Below, one piece after another: positions 34,846 to 42,878 of a stretch of 64,000 nt of DNA. Origin of the DNA: an uncultured Bacteroides sp. (GTDB lineage Bacteria; Bacteroidota; Bacteroidia; Bacteroidales; Bacteroidaceae); NCBI GenBank assembly GCA_949288585.1, contig CASEKR010000017.1, positions 1 to 64,000 of the forward strand. Direction: 5' to 3'. The notes below the pieces were generated by a model. That model did no database searches. It was not told the DNA's origin and saw only the letters and a program-made list of their open reading frames with translations. The translations under genes were made by a program, and so were the position numbers. Each line of letters starts with the position of its first letter. Within the stretch, counting starts at the first letter, position 1.

Positions 34846-35752
34846 CGTCTTTAGCCAATTTAATGAACAAATCTTCTATATTCCCTTTGGCCGGCCAGAT
34901 GCGGACATCTTCCAGACCTTTCTGCCGGAGTCTGCTTGCTGCATCGTCCGGATTGAAGCCATCGCCCGCCACAACATGCAGAGCGGCTCCGAAGGTGTAG
35001 CAGTCTTTCACCCCTGGCAACGTACGCAGAGCTTCCAAAAGCGGATACATGTTTCCGGACGAAGCGTTGTAAAGGTTCTTGTCCATGCCTTCAATCAATC
35101 TGCCAGGTGTATCCACATCCAAAATCCTTCCTCTGTTTATCAGGGCGATGTGTTCGCAACGCTCGGCCTCGTCCATGTAGGAAGTGGAGACGAGTATCGT
35201 GATGCCTTTCTCTTTCAGCGTAGCCAGCATGTCCCAGAATTCGCTGCGCGACACGGCATCCACTCCGGTGGTAGGTTCGTCCAGCAGAAGGACCTTCGGA
35301 CGGTGTATCAGCGCACAACTCAGGGCGAGCTTCTGCTTCATCCCTCCGGATAAGGCTCCTGCCCGGCGGTTGGGGAACTTCCTCAGCTGGTCGAATATCG
35401 GGGCTATCAGGTCGAAGTTGTCCTTGACGCTCACTCCGAACAGCGAGGCGAAGAAGTGCAGGTTCTCATCCACGGTAAGGTCTGGATAAAGCGAGAATTT
35501 CTCCGGCATGTAGCCTATCTCCGTACGCAGTTTCCGATAATCCTTCACCACATCCCGACCCGCCACGGTGGCGGTGCCTTCGTCCGGAGTGAGCAAAGTG
35601 GTCAGTATCTGATACAATGTGGTCTTCCCCGCACCGTCCGGGCCGATAAGACCGAACAAGGAGCCTTCGGAGACGGAAAGGCTTACGTGGTCGAGAGCCG
35701 TGAGCCGGCCGTATCGCTTGGTGACTTCTTTTATATCTATCAGGTCGTTCAT
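34838..35752 (-). CDS. ABC exporter ATPase, first (YbhF N-half-like)
   Basis: A 304-residue ATPase with Walker A GPDGAGKTTL near residue 38, an intact signature LSGGMKQKL, Walker B VLLLDEPTTGVD and the D-loop region. A C-terminal extension of about 75 residues (SSGNMYPLLEALRTLPGVKD) matches the regulatory tail of this exporter class. It overlaps the second ATPase gene by 8 bp. Upstream it is separated from hlyD by 145 bp containing a 22-bp-period repeat array, the only large gap within the operon. Confidence 0.91.
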   Translation of the reverse strand: MNDLIDIKEVTKRYGRLTALDHVSLSVSEGSLFGLIGPDGAGKTTLYQILTTLLTPDEGTATVAGRDVVKDYRKLRTEIGYMPEKFSLYPDLTVDENLHFFASLFGVSVKDNFDLIAPIFDQLRKFPNRRAGALSGGMKQKLALSCALIHRPKVLLLDEPTTGVDAVSRSEFWDMLATLKEKGITILVSTSYMDEAERCEHIALINRGRILDVDTPGRLIEGMDKNLYNASSGNMYPLLEALRTLPGVKDCYTFGAALHVVAGDGFNPDDAASRLRQKGLEDVRIWPAKGNIEDLFIKLAKDDG

Positions 35753-35798
35753 GAGAATGTTTTTTTATTTGAGTGTAAAATTGAAATCATCCCCTCTT

Positions 35799-35886
35799 GC
35801 ACCTCCGTCCAGCCAAGGCAGTGCCTCCGTCCAGCCAAGGCGATGCCTCCGTCCAGCCAAGGCAATGCCATCGTCCAGCCAAGGCG
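35799..35886. repeat. 22-bp-period array inside the export operon
   Basis: Four units of exactly 22 bp at 35799, 35821, 35843 and 35865, each with CGTCCAGCCAAGGC. The array lies between the hlyD-type gene and the first ATPase gene, so it is transcribed within the operon. Confidence 0.93.
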
Positions 35887-35897
35887 GCTGGTAAGTT

Positions 35898-36788
35898 TTA
35901 GAGACGTACCTCCCCATACTGCCCAAGCTTTAGCCGGCCATCGTTTTCTACCGCAACTTTCACGGCATAGACGAGGTTGGCTCTCGTGTCCTGCGTCTGG
36001 ATGGTCTTGGGGGTGAACTCGCTTTCCTGGGCTATCCAGATAATCTTTCCCGCATATTCATATTGCTCGTCCCCGCCGAAGTCGGCTATGACAGTCACCT
36101 CTTGCCCGATTCGGATGTGAGCCAGTTGGGAGGCCGTAAAGTAACTGCGGAGATAGATGCCGTTCAAGTCTGCCATTTTGAAAAGCGGCTTTCCCGGTGT
36201 GGCATATTCGCCCTGTTCGGCATATTTCTGAAGGACTGTTCCGGTTATCGGTGCGGTGATGCGGCTTTTGCGTATCTGCTCTTCTATCTGTTCTTTCTGG
36301 TATTGCAGGGCAGAAGCACTTTCCGTGATGGAACTGCGGTTCTTGTCCAGCGTAGAAAGCAAGCCTTCCAACTGTCCGCGCAAGGTTCTCAACTGCGCGT
36401 TGGCGTCATCGCTTTGTTTCTGAGTGGCGGCTCCATTGGCCAGCAGACGTTTAATGCGGTCGCATTCATTCTGCTGGTGGGCAATCTGCGACCTTAATGC
36501 GGCCGCCTGTGCCGCGATGTTGGGCGATGACTTCTCGGTTGACAGCTGTTGGCTGTGCAGTTGTTTCCGCTGGAGCGAGAGCAGCGTGGTGTCCACCAGT
36601 CCTACTTGTTGGCCGATGGCGAGGCTGTCTCCTTCCTCGATGGCGAGCGACACAATCTTTCCTCCGGTTTCCGCTGATACGGTCACGGTGTTGGCTTCGA
36701 AAATGCCGGTGGCATCATACTTCTCTTTATGGCGGCAGGAAGCCAGAGCTATAAGGAGGATTACGGATAATAAGGTTGTCTTTTTCAT
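35898..36788 (-). CDS. HlyD/YbhG-type periplasmic adaptor
   Basis: A 296-residue membrane fusion protein with a lipoprotein-like start (MKKTTLLSVILLIALASC). The lipoyl half ETGGKIVSLAIEEGD is followed by a coiled-coil hairpin (about residues 80-175, with repeated Leu, Gln and Arg heptads). The second lipoyl half, ITAPITGTVLQKYAEQGEY, precedes a beta-barrel domain. It would link the ABC permeases to the TolC-type channel. The start overlaps the tolC-type stop by 4 bp (ATGA). The Cys at the signal end suggests lipid anchoring in the inner membrane. Confidence 0.92.
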   Translation of the reverse strand: MKKTTLLSVILLIALASCRHKEKYDATGIFEANTVTVSAETGGKIVSLAIEEGDSLAIGQQVGLVDTTLLSLQRKQLHSQQLSTEKSSPNIAAQAAALRSQIAHQQNECDRIKRLLANGAATQKQSDDANAQLRTLRGQLEGLLSTLDKNRSSITESASALQYQKEQIEEQIRKSRITAPITGTVLQKYAEQGEYATPGKPLFKMADLNGIYLRSYFTASQLAHIRIGQEVTVIADFGGDEQYEYAGKIIWIAQESEFTPKTIQTQDTRANLVYAVKVAVENDGRLKLGQYGEVRL

Positions 36789-38074
36789 CGATTCAGTGTG
36801 TATTTAAGTTGATAGATACTTTGCAAGAGTTGGATTTCATGATATGAGGCTGTCAGGCGGGCTTGCTTCTCATCCGTCAGCTTGGTCAGCAGACCGGTAA
36901 TGTCTGTCACGCCGTTGTCCAACTGCGATTCGGCAGCTTTCCGTACGTTGGTGCGCAATTCCACAATCCGGTCGTTCTCCTTCATGACGGCTTTCAACTC
37001 GTCTATACGGTCCAGTTGCGAGCGGGTCTTCAGGTTGGTGTTGAACAGGAACACGTCACGTTCCACGGCTATGTGGTCCGACGACAGGCGCAGTTTCCGT
37101 CTGTCATTCTTTTTATGATAGAAAGCTCCTATGTTCCATGACACTTTCAATCCCGCCAGGATGTTGAAAGAAAGGTCACGGTTCATCATGCTCTCGAAAT
37201 AGTCGAAGCCCGGATAGCCGTAGTAAGCTTGGGCAAACAACCCGATTTTTGGCATTGTGCTTGCCGTGATGCTTGCGTTCCTTGCCTCGTTGGCCTGTAG
37301 TTGTGCCTCGAAATGCCTCAGTTCCGGACGGTCGGGCATCAGACTTTGCGGGATAGAGGCATCCGGCTTCAGCAATTCCTCCCCGACAAGACCCTTTCCC
37401 GTGAACAGTTCAAGTATTTTCCGGTAACTCTTCGAGCTACTTTCGGCTTGGATAAGTTGTTGGGCAGTACTGAGGTATTGCGCCTCCACCCTATCCACAT
37501 CACTTTGCATGGCGGTGCCGTTCTTTTGCATGACCCGTAGTTTGTCAAGGTTGGCCTGGAGCAATGCCTGGGTGTTGCTGATTTGTTTGATTTGTTCCTC
37601 CATGAGCAGTATTCCAAAATACAAATCCTCCACACGTTCGCGGATGGCATAAAGCTGGACATCCAAGGCAGTTTGCCGCTCAGCATCCTCGGCACGTTCA
37701 ATCTTCCGTCCGGTTTTCGATGTGCCTCCGTCCCAAATATGCTGGCTGATGTCCGCACCTATCTTATATTGCCATTCGTTCAGTCCGGAAATGTTCGCCC
37801 CTGCCTGACTGACGATTCCTGCCAGCGACTCTGGGAAAGAAGGCGTTGTATTCTGAACGGTGCCTTGTGCATACACATTGATTTGAGGCAGCCAGCTTTT
37901 GTTGATATCCGACAGGTTCGCGTCTTTTGTTTGCGCAAGCAAATCATACTTCCGGATGAGCGGATAGTTGTCTTGCGCAAGCTTGACGCACTCTTCCAAT
38001 GTCACTTGGGCGGACAGACGGACACTTGCGAACAGTGACAATGTCAAGAACAGATACTGTTTCCACATAATCAA
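36785..38074 (-). CDS. TolC-family outer-membrane channel
   Basis: A 429-residue outer-membrane factor. A signal peptide (…LFLTLSLFASVRLSAQ) precedes two OEP repeats: TLEECVKLAQDNYPLI near the N-terminus and SLMPDRPELRHFEAQLQANE near residue 245, the usual second repeat start. Long helices predicted in both halves fit the alpha-barrel. It overlaps both neighbours by 4 bp (ATGA), indicating a tightly coupled tetR-tolC-hlyD segment. It should give the pump an exit through the outer membrane. Confidence 0.93.
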   Translation of the reverse strand: MIMWKQYLFLTLSLFASVRLSAQVTLEECVKLAQDNYPLIRKYDLLAQTKDANLSDINKSWLPQINVYAQGTVQNTTPSFPESLAGIVSQAGANISGLNEWQYKIGADISQHIWDGGTSKTGRKIERAEDAERQTALDVQLYAIRERVEDLYFGILLMEEQIKQISNTQALLQANLDKLRVMQKNGTAMQSDVDRVEAQYLSTAQQLIQAESSSKSYRKILELFTGKGLVGEELLKPDASIPQSLMPDRPELRHFEAQLQANEARNASITASTMPKIGLFAQAYYGYPGFDYFESMMNRDLSFNILAGLKVSWNIGAFYHKKNDRRKLRLSSDHIAVERDVFLFNTNLKTRSQLDRIDELKAVMKENDRIVELRTNVRKAAESQLDNGVTDITGLLTKLTDEKQARLTASYHEIQLLQSIYQLKYTLNR

Positions 38075-38682
38075 TTGATTTTAAGTTTCTCCAAAATAGT
38101 CTTTACATTCTCTCTCTTGCGCCGTGCCAGGAACTCCTCGTAATCTCCATAGGCACTCCCTATGGCTCCGTAAACAATAGGAGCCGCCATGAACGGGAAC
38201 ACATTGAGCGATACTATGTCAATCAGCAGCATCCGCGCATCGACTCGGCGGCAAAGCCCTTTGGTGGCATATTCGTCAATCTCTTGCTGCAGATTGTCCA
38301 AAACTTCATTCACAACACTCTGTACGTTTCTTTTCATCGTGTCAACCTGTTCCGGACGGGAGAGCACTTCATTGACGATGAACCTCGGCAAATCCCGGTT
38401 GGCGGAGATGAAGTCAAAATGCCGTTCGATTCCCTGCCGGATTCTCTCTTCCAGAGGCAGATTGGCATCACCGACGGCACTCAACAGAATATCGGCCAGC
38501 ATGTTTATCTTCTCCGACACAATCCGCTCAAAAAGTTTGTCCTTTGTCCTGAAATAATAATGGAGCATGGCATGGGTCACGCCAGCCGCTTCGGCTATAG
38601 ATGCCGTTCTTGCACCGGCATATCCCTTTTCAAAGAATTCTTTTTCTGCCGCTTGAAGGATTTTTGTCTCTGTGTCTTGCAA
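38071..38682 (-). CDS. TetR-family regulator with TTG start
   Basis: A 203-residue repressor-like protein. The helix-turn-helix domain (ILQAAEKEFFEKGYAGARTASIAEAAGV) occupies roughly residues 8-45 and is followed by HAMLHYYFRTKDKLFE. The C-terminal ligand domain resembles CecR/YbiH, which controls ybhGFSR. No ATG is available before the domain. The only plausible start is TTG at 38682, which overlaps a TACTTTTG box, so either the start is non-ATG or that box is not used. It overlaps the tolC-type gene by 4 bp and probably represses the whole operon including itself. Confidence 0.88.
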   Translation of the reverse strand: MQDTETKILQAAEKEFFEKGYAGARTASIAEAAGVTHAMLHYYFRTKDKLFERIVSEKINMLADILLSAVGDANLPLEERIRQGIERHFDFISANRDLPRFIVNEVLSRPEQVDTMKRNVQSVVNEVLDNLQQEIDEYATKGLCRRVDARMLLIDIVSLNVFPFMAAPIVYGAIGSAYGDYEEFLARRKRENVKTILEKLKIN

Positions 38683-38776
38683 AAGTATGCGCTTTTTCCG
38701 GAACAGGCAAGCAGTCGATAGGGAATTTCCGATAGATTAACATTTATGCCCCTTGTCCATTTTTCATCACGGCTCT

Positions 38777-38842
38777 AGTACTTATGCGGTAGTACTTCAA
38801 TACTCGTGCGGAAGTATTGGAGTATTGCTTAAGTATTACTGG
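38777..38842. repeat. 22-bp-period array with AGTACT/AGTATT words
   Basis: Three units at 38777, 38799 and 38821. TGCGG recurs at 38785 and 38807. AGTACTT…AGTACTT, CAATACT…AGTATTG and AGTATTG…AGTATTACT give each unit a partial dyad. It lies upstream of the TetR-led operon and could hold operators. Confidence 0.8.
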
Positions 38843-38977
38843 CGGGAGGATGCAGCGCAGGCGGAGGAGTACTGGAACTGCCGGTATGAGCCTTTTATAA
38901 TCAGTGTTTTGGAGAAATGAGGAGGTTGTCGGGACAGAAAAAAGCATATTTCTATACTAAGATAAGCGGAAAAACGC

Positions 38978-38985
38978 TATATTTG
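38978..38985 (+). promoter_or_regulatory. -7 box for the TonB-like gene
   Basis: TATATTTG, 38 bp upstream of the start at 39024. Confidence 0.6.
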
Positions 38986-39023
38986 CCACAAAAGGAACAC
39001 TTATTAGCCGATTGTGCCGAGTT

Positions 39024-39710
39024 ATGGAAGTGAAGAAATCGCTCGAAGCGGATTTAGAACAATATCGCACCACGTGGCTGCTGGTCGGCTTGGTGGTGGC
39101 GCTCTCTGTTTTGTTTGTCGCTTTCGAGTGGACGGGGCGCACCGAGGAGCCGGACTTGGAGGCTTTGCTTTCCGACTTGGTGTTTGAAGAAGAACTCGAA
39201 GTCCCGTTGGTGGAGCAACCTGAGGTTCTTCCTCCGCCGCCTGTGGCGCCTGCCGCGCCGGAAGTGGTGACGGTAGCGGAAAATGATGCCGGAGTGGAAG
39301 AGCCACCAGCCGAGGCTTTGGAGCAGATGGATGCGGCCTCTGCGGTTCCTTCTGTCTCCGTGGAATCGGGAAAAAGTGTGCCGGAAGAAAAGAAAGGACT
39401 GGTCATCGTGGACGAGTTGCCCGAGTTTCCCGATGGAGGGCAGGCGGGGCTAATGCGTTACCTGACGCAGCACATCCGTTATCCGGCCTATGCGCAACAG
39501 CGCAACCTGCAGGGCTACGTCGTCTGTCAGTTCTTGGTGGGCGAAGACGGCAGCATCTCAGACGTGCGTGTGTTACAAGGCGTCCATCCGGTGCTGGACA
39601 ACGAGGCCGTGCGGGTGCTCCGCGTAATGCCCCGTTGGAAGCCGGGGCGGTTGCGAGGGAAACCAGTGCGTGTGTGCTACTCCTTGCCAGTCGTGTTCAA
39701 GTTGCAATGA
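39024..39710 (+). CDS. TonB-like energy transducer
   Basis: A 228-residue protein with a single transmembrane helix (WLLVGLVVALSVLFVAF) after a short cytoplasmic start. A Pro/Glu-rich periplasmic linker (VLPPPPVAPAAPEV) leads to a TonB C-terminal domain (RYPAYAQQRNLQGYVVCQF, MPRWKPGRLRGKPVRV). Such proteins pass inner-membrane energy to TonB-dependent outer-membrane transporters. Start at MEVKKSLEADL, since an upstream Met (39012) adds only four residues. It precedes a polyprenyl synthase gene by 42 bp. Confidence 0.93.
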   Translation: MEVKKSLEADLEQYRTTWLLVGLVVALSVLFVAFEWTGRTEEPDLEALLSDLVFEEELEVPLVEQPEVLPPPPVAPAAPEVVTVAENDAGVEEPPAEALEQMDAASAVPSVSVESGKSVPEEKKGLVIVDELPEFPDGGQAGLMRYLTQHIRYPAYAQQRNLQGYVVCQFLVGEDGSISDVRVLQGVHPVLDNEAVRVLRVMPRWKPGRLRGKPVRVCYSLPVVFKLQ

Positions 39711-39752
39711 TGTTTTAGTTTAATCCTATATACAGATATATAAAATAAGTAT

Positions 39753-40727
39753 ATGTTTACGACCACAGAATTATTAGAGAAGATAAATGCCCACCTTGTC
39801 GGGCTGAAGTTTGCCCGCCAGCCGCAAGGCTTATACGAACCGGTGTCTTACGTGCTCTCGTTGGGCGGGAAGCGCATCCGTCCAGTGCTGATGCTGATGG
39901 CCTATAACCTGTACCGCGACGATGTGGAACGCATCTTAGCGACGGCAACGGGCATTGAGGTGTACCACAACTACACGCTGTTGCACGACGACGTGATGGA
40001 CAAGGCTGACATGCGCCGTGGAAAGCCCACCGTCCACAAGGTATGGAATGAGAACACGGCCATCCTCTCCGGTGACGCCATGTTGGTGCTGGCTTACCAG
40101 TTCATGTCACAGTGCGACTCGGCTTATTTGAAGGAAGTGCTGGACTTGTTCAGTCTTACGGCCTTGGAAATCTGCGAAGGACAACAGATGGACATGGACT
40201 TCGAGACCCGTAAGGACGTGACGGAAGCGGAATATTTGGAAATGATTCGCCTGAAGACGTCGGTTCTCCTGGCCGGCAGCTTGAAGATAGGAGCCGTATT
40301 GGCGGGCGCGACGGCCGAAGACGCCCGGTGCCTGTATGATTTCGGCGTGAACCTGGGCATTGTTTTCCAACTGAAAGATGACTTGCTGGACGTGTATGGC
40401 AATCCGGACGTCTTCGGCAAGAATATCGGGGGGGATATCCTCTGTAACAAGAAGACCTACCTGTTGATAAAGGCTTATGAGCAGGCCGATGAAAACCAGC
40501 GCCGCGCTCTGGATGCGTGGATAGACGCAGAAACTTATGAGCCGAAGGAGAAAATCGGGGCCGTGACCGCGTTGTACGACGAGATTGGCGTAAAAGGGCT
40601 CTGCGAGAATCTGATGGGCGAATACCTCTCCAAAGCCCGTGCGGCTTTGCAGGCCGTGGATGTGCAGCCGGAGCGGAAGCGTTTCCTGGAGGAACTGATG
40701 GATAAGTTGACGGTTCGTCAGTCTTAG
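39753..40727 (+). CDS. polyprenyl diphosphate synthase
   Basis: A 324-residue trans-isoprenyl diphosphate synthase. The first Asp-rich motif LLHDDVMDKADMRRG and the second FQLKDDLLDVYG are both intact, with GGKRIRPVL near residue 35. It elongates short isoprenoid diphosphates, probably for menaquinone side chains (IspB-like), which fits with menG elsewhere in the window. Chain length cannot be read from sequence alone. Normal length, and on the same strand as TonB-like and TatD genes. Confidence 0.94.
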   Translation: MFTTTELLEKINAHLVGLKFARQPQGLYEPVSYVLSLGGKRIRPVLMLMAYNLYRDDVERILATATGIEVYHNYTLLHDDVMDKADMRRGKPTVHKVWNENTAILSGDAMLVLAYQFMSQCDSAYLKEVLDLFSLTALEICEGQQMDMDFETRKDVTEAEYLEMIRLKTSVLLAGSLKIGAVLAGATAEDARCLYDFGVNLGIVFQLKDDLLDVYGNPDVFGKNIGGDILCNKKTYLLIKAYEQADENQRRALDAWIDAETYEPKEKIGAVTALYDEIGVKGLCENLMGEYLSKARAALQAVDVQPERKRFLEELMDKLTVRQS

Positions 40728-40770
40728 AATGAAAGAAAGTGTTTAATACGGTAAAGAAAAATAGAGAAGA

Positions 40771-41481
40771 ATGCCTTACAGACGCTTGCCGAATACAGAC
40801 CAGGCCCGGATTCGTTCGCTCAAGGCGATAGCAGAAAAGGCGGGGAGATATAGCGTATATGACTTGGCGGTCTCGTTGAAAACCTCGCGGGACATTTGTA
40901 ACTTTCTGCCCAAGTTCGAGGCCGCACATATATATTATACGGAGTGCTATGCCCGCCAGTCCCAAGCGGCACCCAAACACCAGCAGCATGCCAAGATGGC
41001 CCGTCTGTATGTCTCCCACTTTATCCAGGTGCTCAACCTGGCCGTGGTGCGCAATGAAATCCGGGCGGCGCATAAGTCCCTCTATGGTTTGGATGCCCAG
41101 AATAACGTGGTGCCCGACTTGTCTTCCGAACTTGCTTTGGCCGAGTGGGGGCGGAAAATTATTGAGGGAGAGACACGGCGCACGTCGCAAGGCGGCGTGC
41201 CCATCTACAATCCTACGATTGCCAAGGTAAGGGTGCATTACGACATCTTTATGGAAAGCTACGAGAAGCAGAAAAACCTGCAAGCGCTGACTGCCCGTAG
41301 CCTGGAGCAACTGGCTTCCATGCGCGCCGAAGCGGATGCCCTGATACTGGACGCTTGGAACCAGGTGGAGAAGAAATACGAAAAAGTGATTCCTGCCGAA
41401 AAGCGGATGGAACTTTGTCGGGAATACGGGCTGATTTATTATTATCGTACCGGGGAAAAGAAACAGGAGGCAAGCGTATGA
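40771..41481 (+). CDS. conserved hypothetical protein coupled to TatD
   Basis: A 236-residue, highly charged, helical protein without signal peptide or membrane segment. It begins MPYRRLPNTDQARI and has a central stretch VVRNEIRAAHKSLYGLD. I do not recognise a family with a known function. The stop overlaps the tatD-type start by 4 bases (ATGA), so the two are translated together. The neighbour suggests a nucleic-acid-linked role, but only by position. Confidence 0.8.
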   Translation: MPYRRLPNTDQARIRSLKAIAEKAGRYSVYDLAVSLKTSRDICNFLPKFEAAHIYYTECYARQSQAAPKHQQHAKMARLYVSHFIQVLNLAVVRNEIRAAHKSLYGLDAQNNVVPDLSSELALAEWGRKIIEGETRRTSQGGVPIYNPTIAKVRVHYDIFMESYEKQKNLQALTARSLEQLASMRAEADALILDAWNQVEKKYEKVIPAEKRMELCREYGLIYYYRTGEKKQEASV

Positions 41482-42257
41482 GACTGGTCGATTCACATTC
41501 CCATCTTTTCCTGGAGGAGTTTGAAGAAGACTTGCCGCAGGTGATAGAACGTGCCCGGCAGGCGGGCGTTTCCCACATCTTCATGCCTAATATTGACAGC
41601 ACGACCCTTGCGCCGTTGCAGCAGGTCTGTGCCGCCTATCCCGGTTATTGTTTCCCCATGATAGGGCTGCATCCTACATCCGTAAACGCGGATTATGAAG
41701 CGGAACTGGCCGTGGTGGAGCGACAATTGCGTTCGGGTTATCCTTACGTGGCCGTAGGGGAAATCGGGATGGACTTGTATTGGGACAAAACCTTTGAAGG
41801 TCAACAGCGGATAGCCTTGGAGCGCCAACTGCGCTGGGCCTTGCAGTATGATTTGCCGGTGGTGATTCATTGCCGGCAGGCATTTGACGAAATCTTCCAG
41901 GTGATGGAATCCTATCTCGACACCTCTTTGCGCGGCATCTGGCATTGCTTCTCCGGGACGGAAGAGGAGGCTCGGCGCGCCCTTTCCTTTCCAGGCTTTT
42001 TGTTGGGCGTCAATGGGGTGCTGACGTTCAAAAAGTCGGCTCTTCCAGAGGTCTTTCGTGGTGTTCCCTTAGAGCGGATGGTGCTGGAGACGGACTCCCC
42101 TTATCTGGCTCCTGTGCCCCACCGTGGGAAAAGAAACGAGAGCGCCTTCGTGAAAGATACCCTGTTGAAGTTGGCGGAAATAGTGGGAGAACACCCCAGT
42201 CGGGTGGCCGAAATCACCTCGGAAAACGCCTTGAGAATGTTCGGACAATGCAGATAG
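41478..42257 (+). CDS. TatD family metal-dependent hydrolase
   Basis: A 259-residue TIM-barrel hydrolase. The metal ligands are visible: DSHSHL at the start, GEIGMDLYWD, VIHCRQAFDE, HCFSGT and the late ETDSPYLAP. TatD enzymes are 3'-5' DNA/RNA exonucleases or related deacylases. Start MRLVDSHSHL at 41478 overlaps the previous stop (ATGA). A longer reading frame upstream lies inside that gene and is rejected. The length is normal. Confidence 0.94.
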   Translation: MRLVDSHSHLFLEEFEEDLPQVIERARQAGVSHIFMPNIDSTTLAPLQQVCAAYPGYCFPMIGLHPTSVNADYEAELAVVERQLRSGYPYVAVGEIGMDLYWDKTFEGQQRIALERQLRWALQYDLPVVIHCRQAFDEIFQVMESYLDTSLRGIWHCFSGTEEEARRALSFPGFLLGVNGVLTFKKSALPEVFRGVPLERMVLETDSPYLAPVPHRGKRNESAFVKDTLLKLAEIVGEHPSRVAEITSENALRMFGQCR

Positions 42258-42344
42258 GTCTCTTTATTCCTTTAAAATATATTAAAAAGAAGCCTCTCTG
42301 CCGATAAAACTTTTTAGGATGCGAAGAAAGAAAAAAAAATAAAC

Positions 42345-42352
42345 TACTTTTG
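42345..42352 (+). promoter_or_regulatory. -7 box for tRNA-Ser
   Basis: TACTTTTG, 52 bp upstream of the mature tRNA, preceded by an A-rich stretch. Confidence 0.65.
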
Positions 42353-42404
42353 CACCCGAAAAACGAAGGCGGTGCATCAGTACCCTTCCTTCGGGTTGAC
42401 ATAA

Positions 42405-42492
42405 GGAAAGATGCTCGAGTGGTTGAAGAGGCACGCCTGGAAAGCGTGTATACCCCAAAAGGGTATCCGGGGTTCGAATCCCCGTCTTTCCG
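42405..42492 (+). tRNA. tRNA-Ser(GGA)
   Basis: An 88-base class II tRNA. The acceptor stem GGAAAGA pairs with TCTTTCC, the discriminator is G, and the anticodon GGA sits in CCTGGAAAG for Ser codons TCC/TCT. A long variable arm (TACCCC…GGGTA) and the T-loop GGTTCGAATCC are present. CCA is not encoded. A terminator follows. Confidence 0.96.
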
Positions 42493-42520
42493 CAAAGTTA
42501 GCTTTTATACCGTATTTCAG

Positions 42521-42550
42521 AGGGCGCATCATTTTGGTGCGCCCTTTTTT
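42521..42550 (+). terminator. terminator after tRNA-Ser
   Basis: GGGCGCA and TGCGCCC pair around a short loop, followed by a T6 run. Confidence 0.9.
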
Positions 42551-42660
42551 GTCCTTGTCTTTTGCCGAGTTCTTGCCTTTGCCAAGGTTCGCAGTGTTTT
42601 CCTTTTCAAATGATAATTTTAGTCTTTATATCGTGCTCGCGTTAAGTATGTGGGGAGGCT

Positions 42661-42791
42661 CATTGGGGAACATTTTGTTTCACTGCATTGGAACATTTTG
42701 TTTCACTGCGACGAAACAATGTATTTCACTATGAAGAAACAATGTGTTTCGTGCTGCGGAACAAAGTGTTTCACCGTAGTGGGACGAAAGT
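42661..42791. repeat. 23-bp-period array with TGTTTC words upstream of rlmN
   Basis: Five units: TGTTTC-type cores at 42676, 42699, 42722, 42745 and 42767 (spacing 23, 23, 23, 22). Later units carry GAAACA…TGTTTC dyads. The array ends about 50 bp upstream of the rlmN -7 box. Confidence 0.9.
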
Positions 42792-42841
42792 GGAATAGCC
42801 AAATACTTTCCGGTCGGGGACGGAATATCGGGGAAAAGCGT

Positions 42842-42849
42842 TACCTTTG
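42842..42849 (+). promoter_or_regulatory. -7 box for rlmN
   Basis: TACCTTTG, 29 bp upstream of the rlmN start. Confidence 0.65.
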
Positions 42850-42878
42850 CAGTCCGTTAGAGGAAATATCGGACAATC

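Larger units (their letters stand above)
38683..39023. other. divergent gap between the TetR gene and the TonB-like gene
   Basis: No supported gene. It contains the 22-bp-period array at 38777-38842 and a -7 box at 38978-38985 for the plus-strand gene. The TetR operon promoter and operator should be in the left part but I cannot place them. Confidence 0.5.
42493..42878. other. gap between tRNA-Ser and rlmN
   Basis: No supported gene. It holds the tRNA terminator, the 23-bp-period array at 42661-42791 and the rlmN -7 box. The piece 42551-42660 shows nothing else. Confidence 0.55.

Noticed and set aside
42405..42878. Integration site at the tRNA-Ser 3' end
   Set aside because: No integrase follows and the region after the tRNA is a terminator, a repeat array and rlmN.
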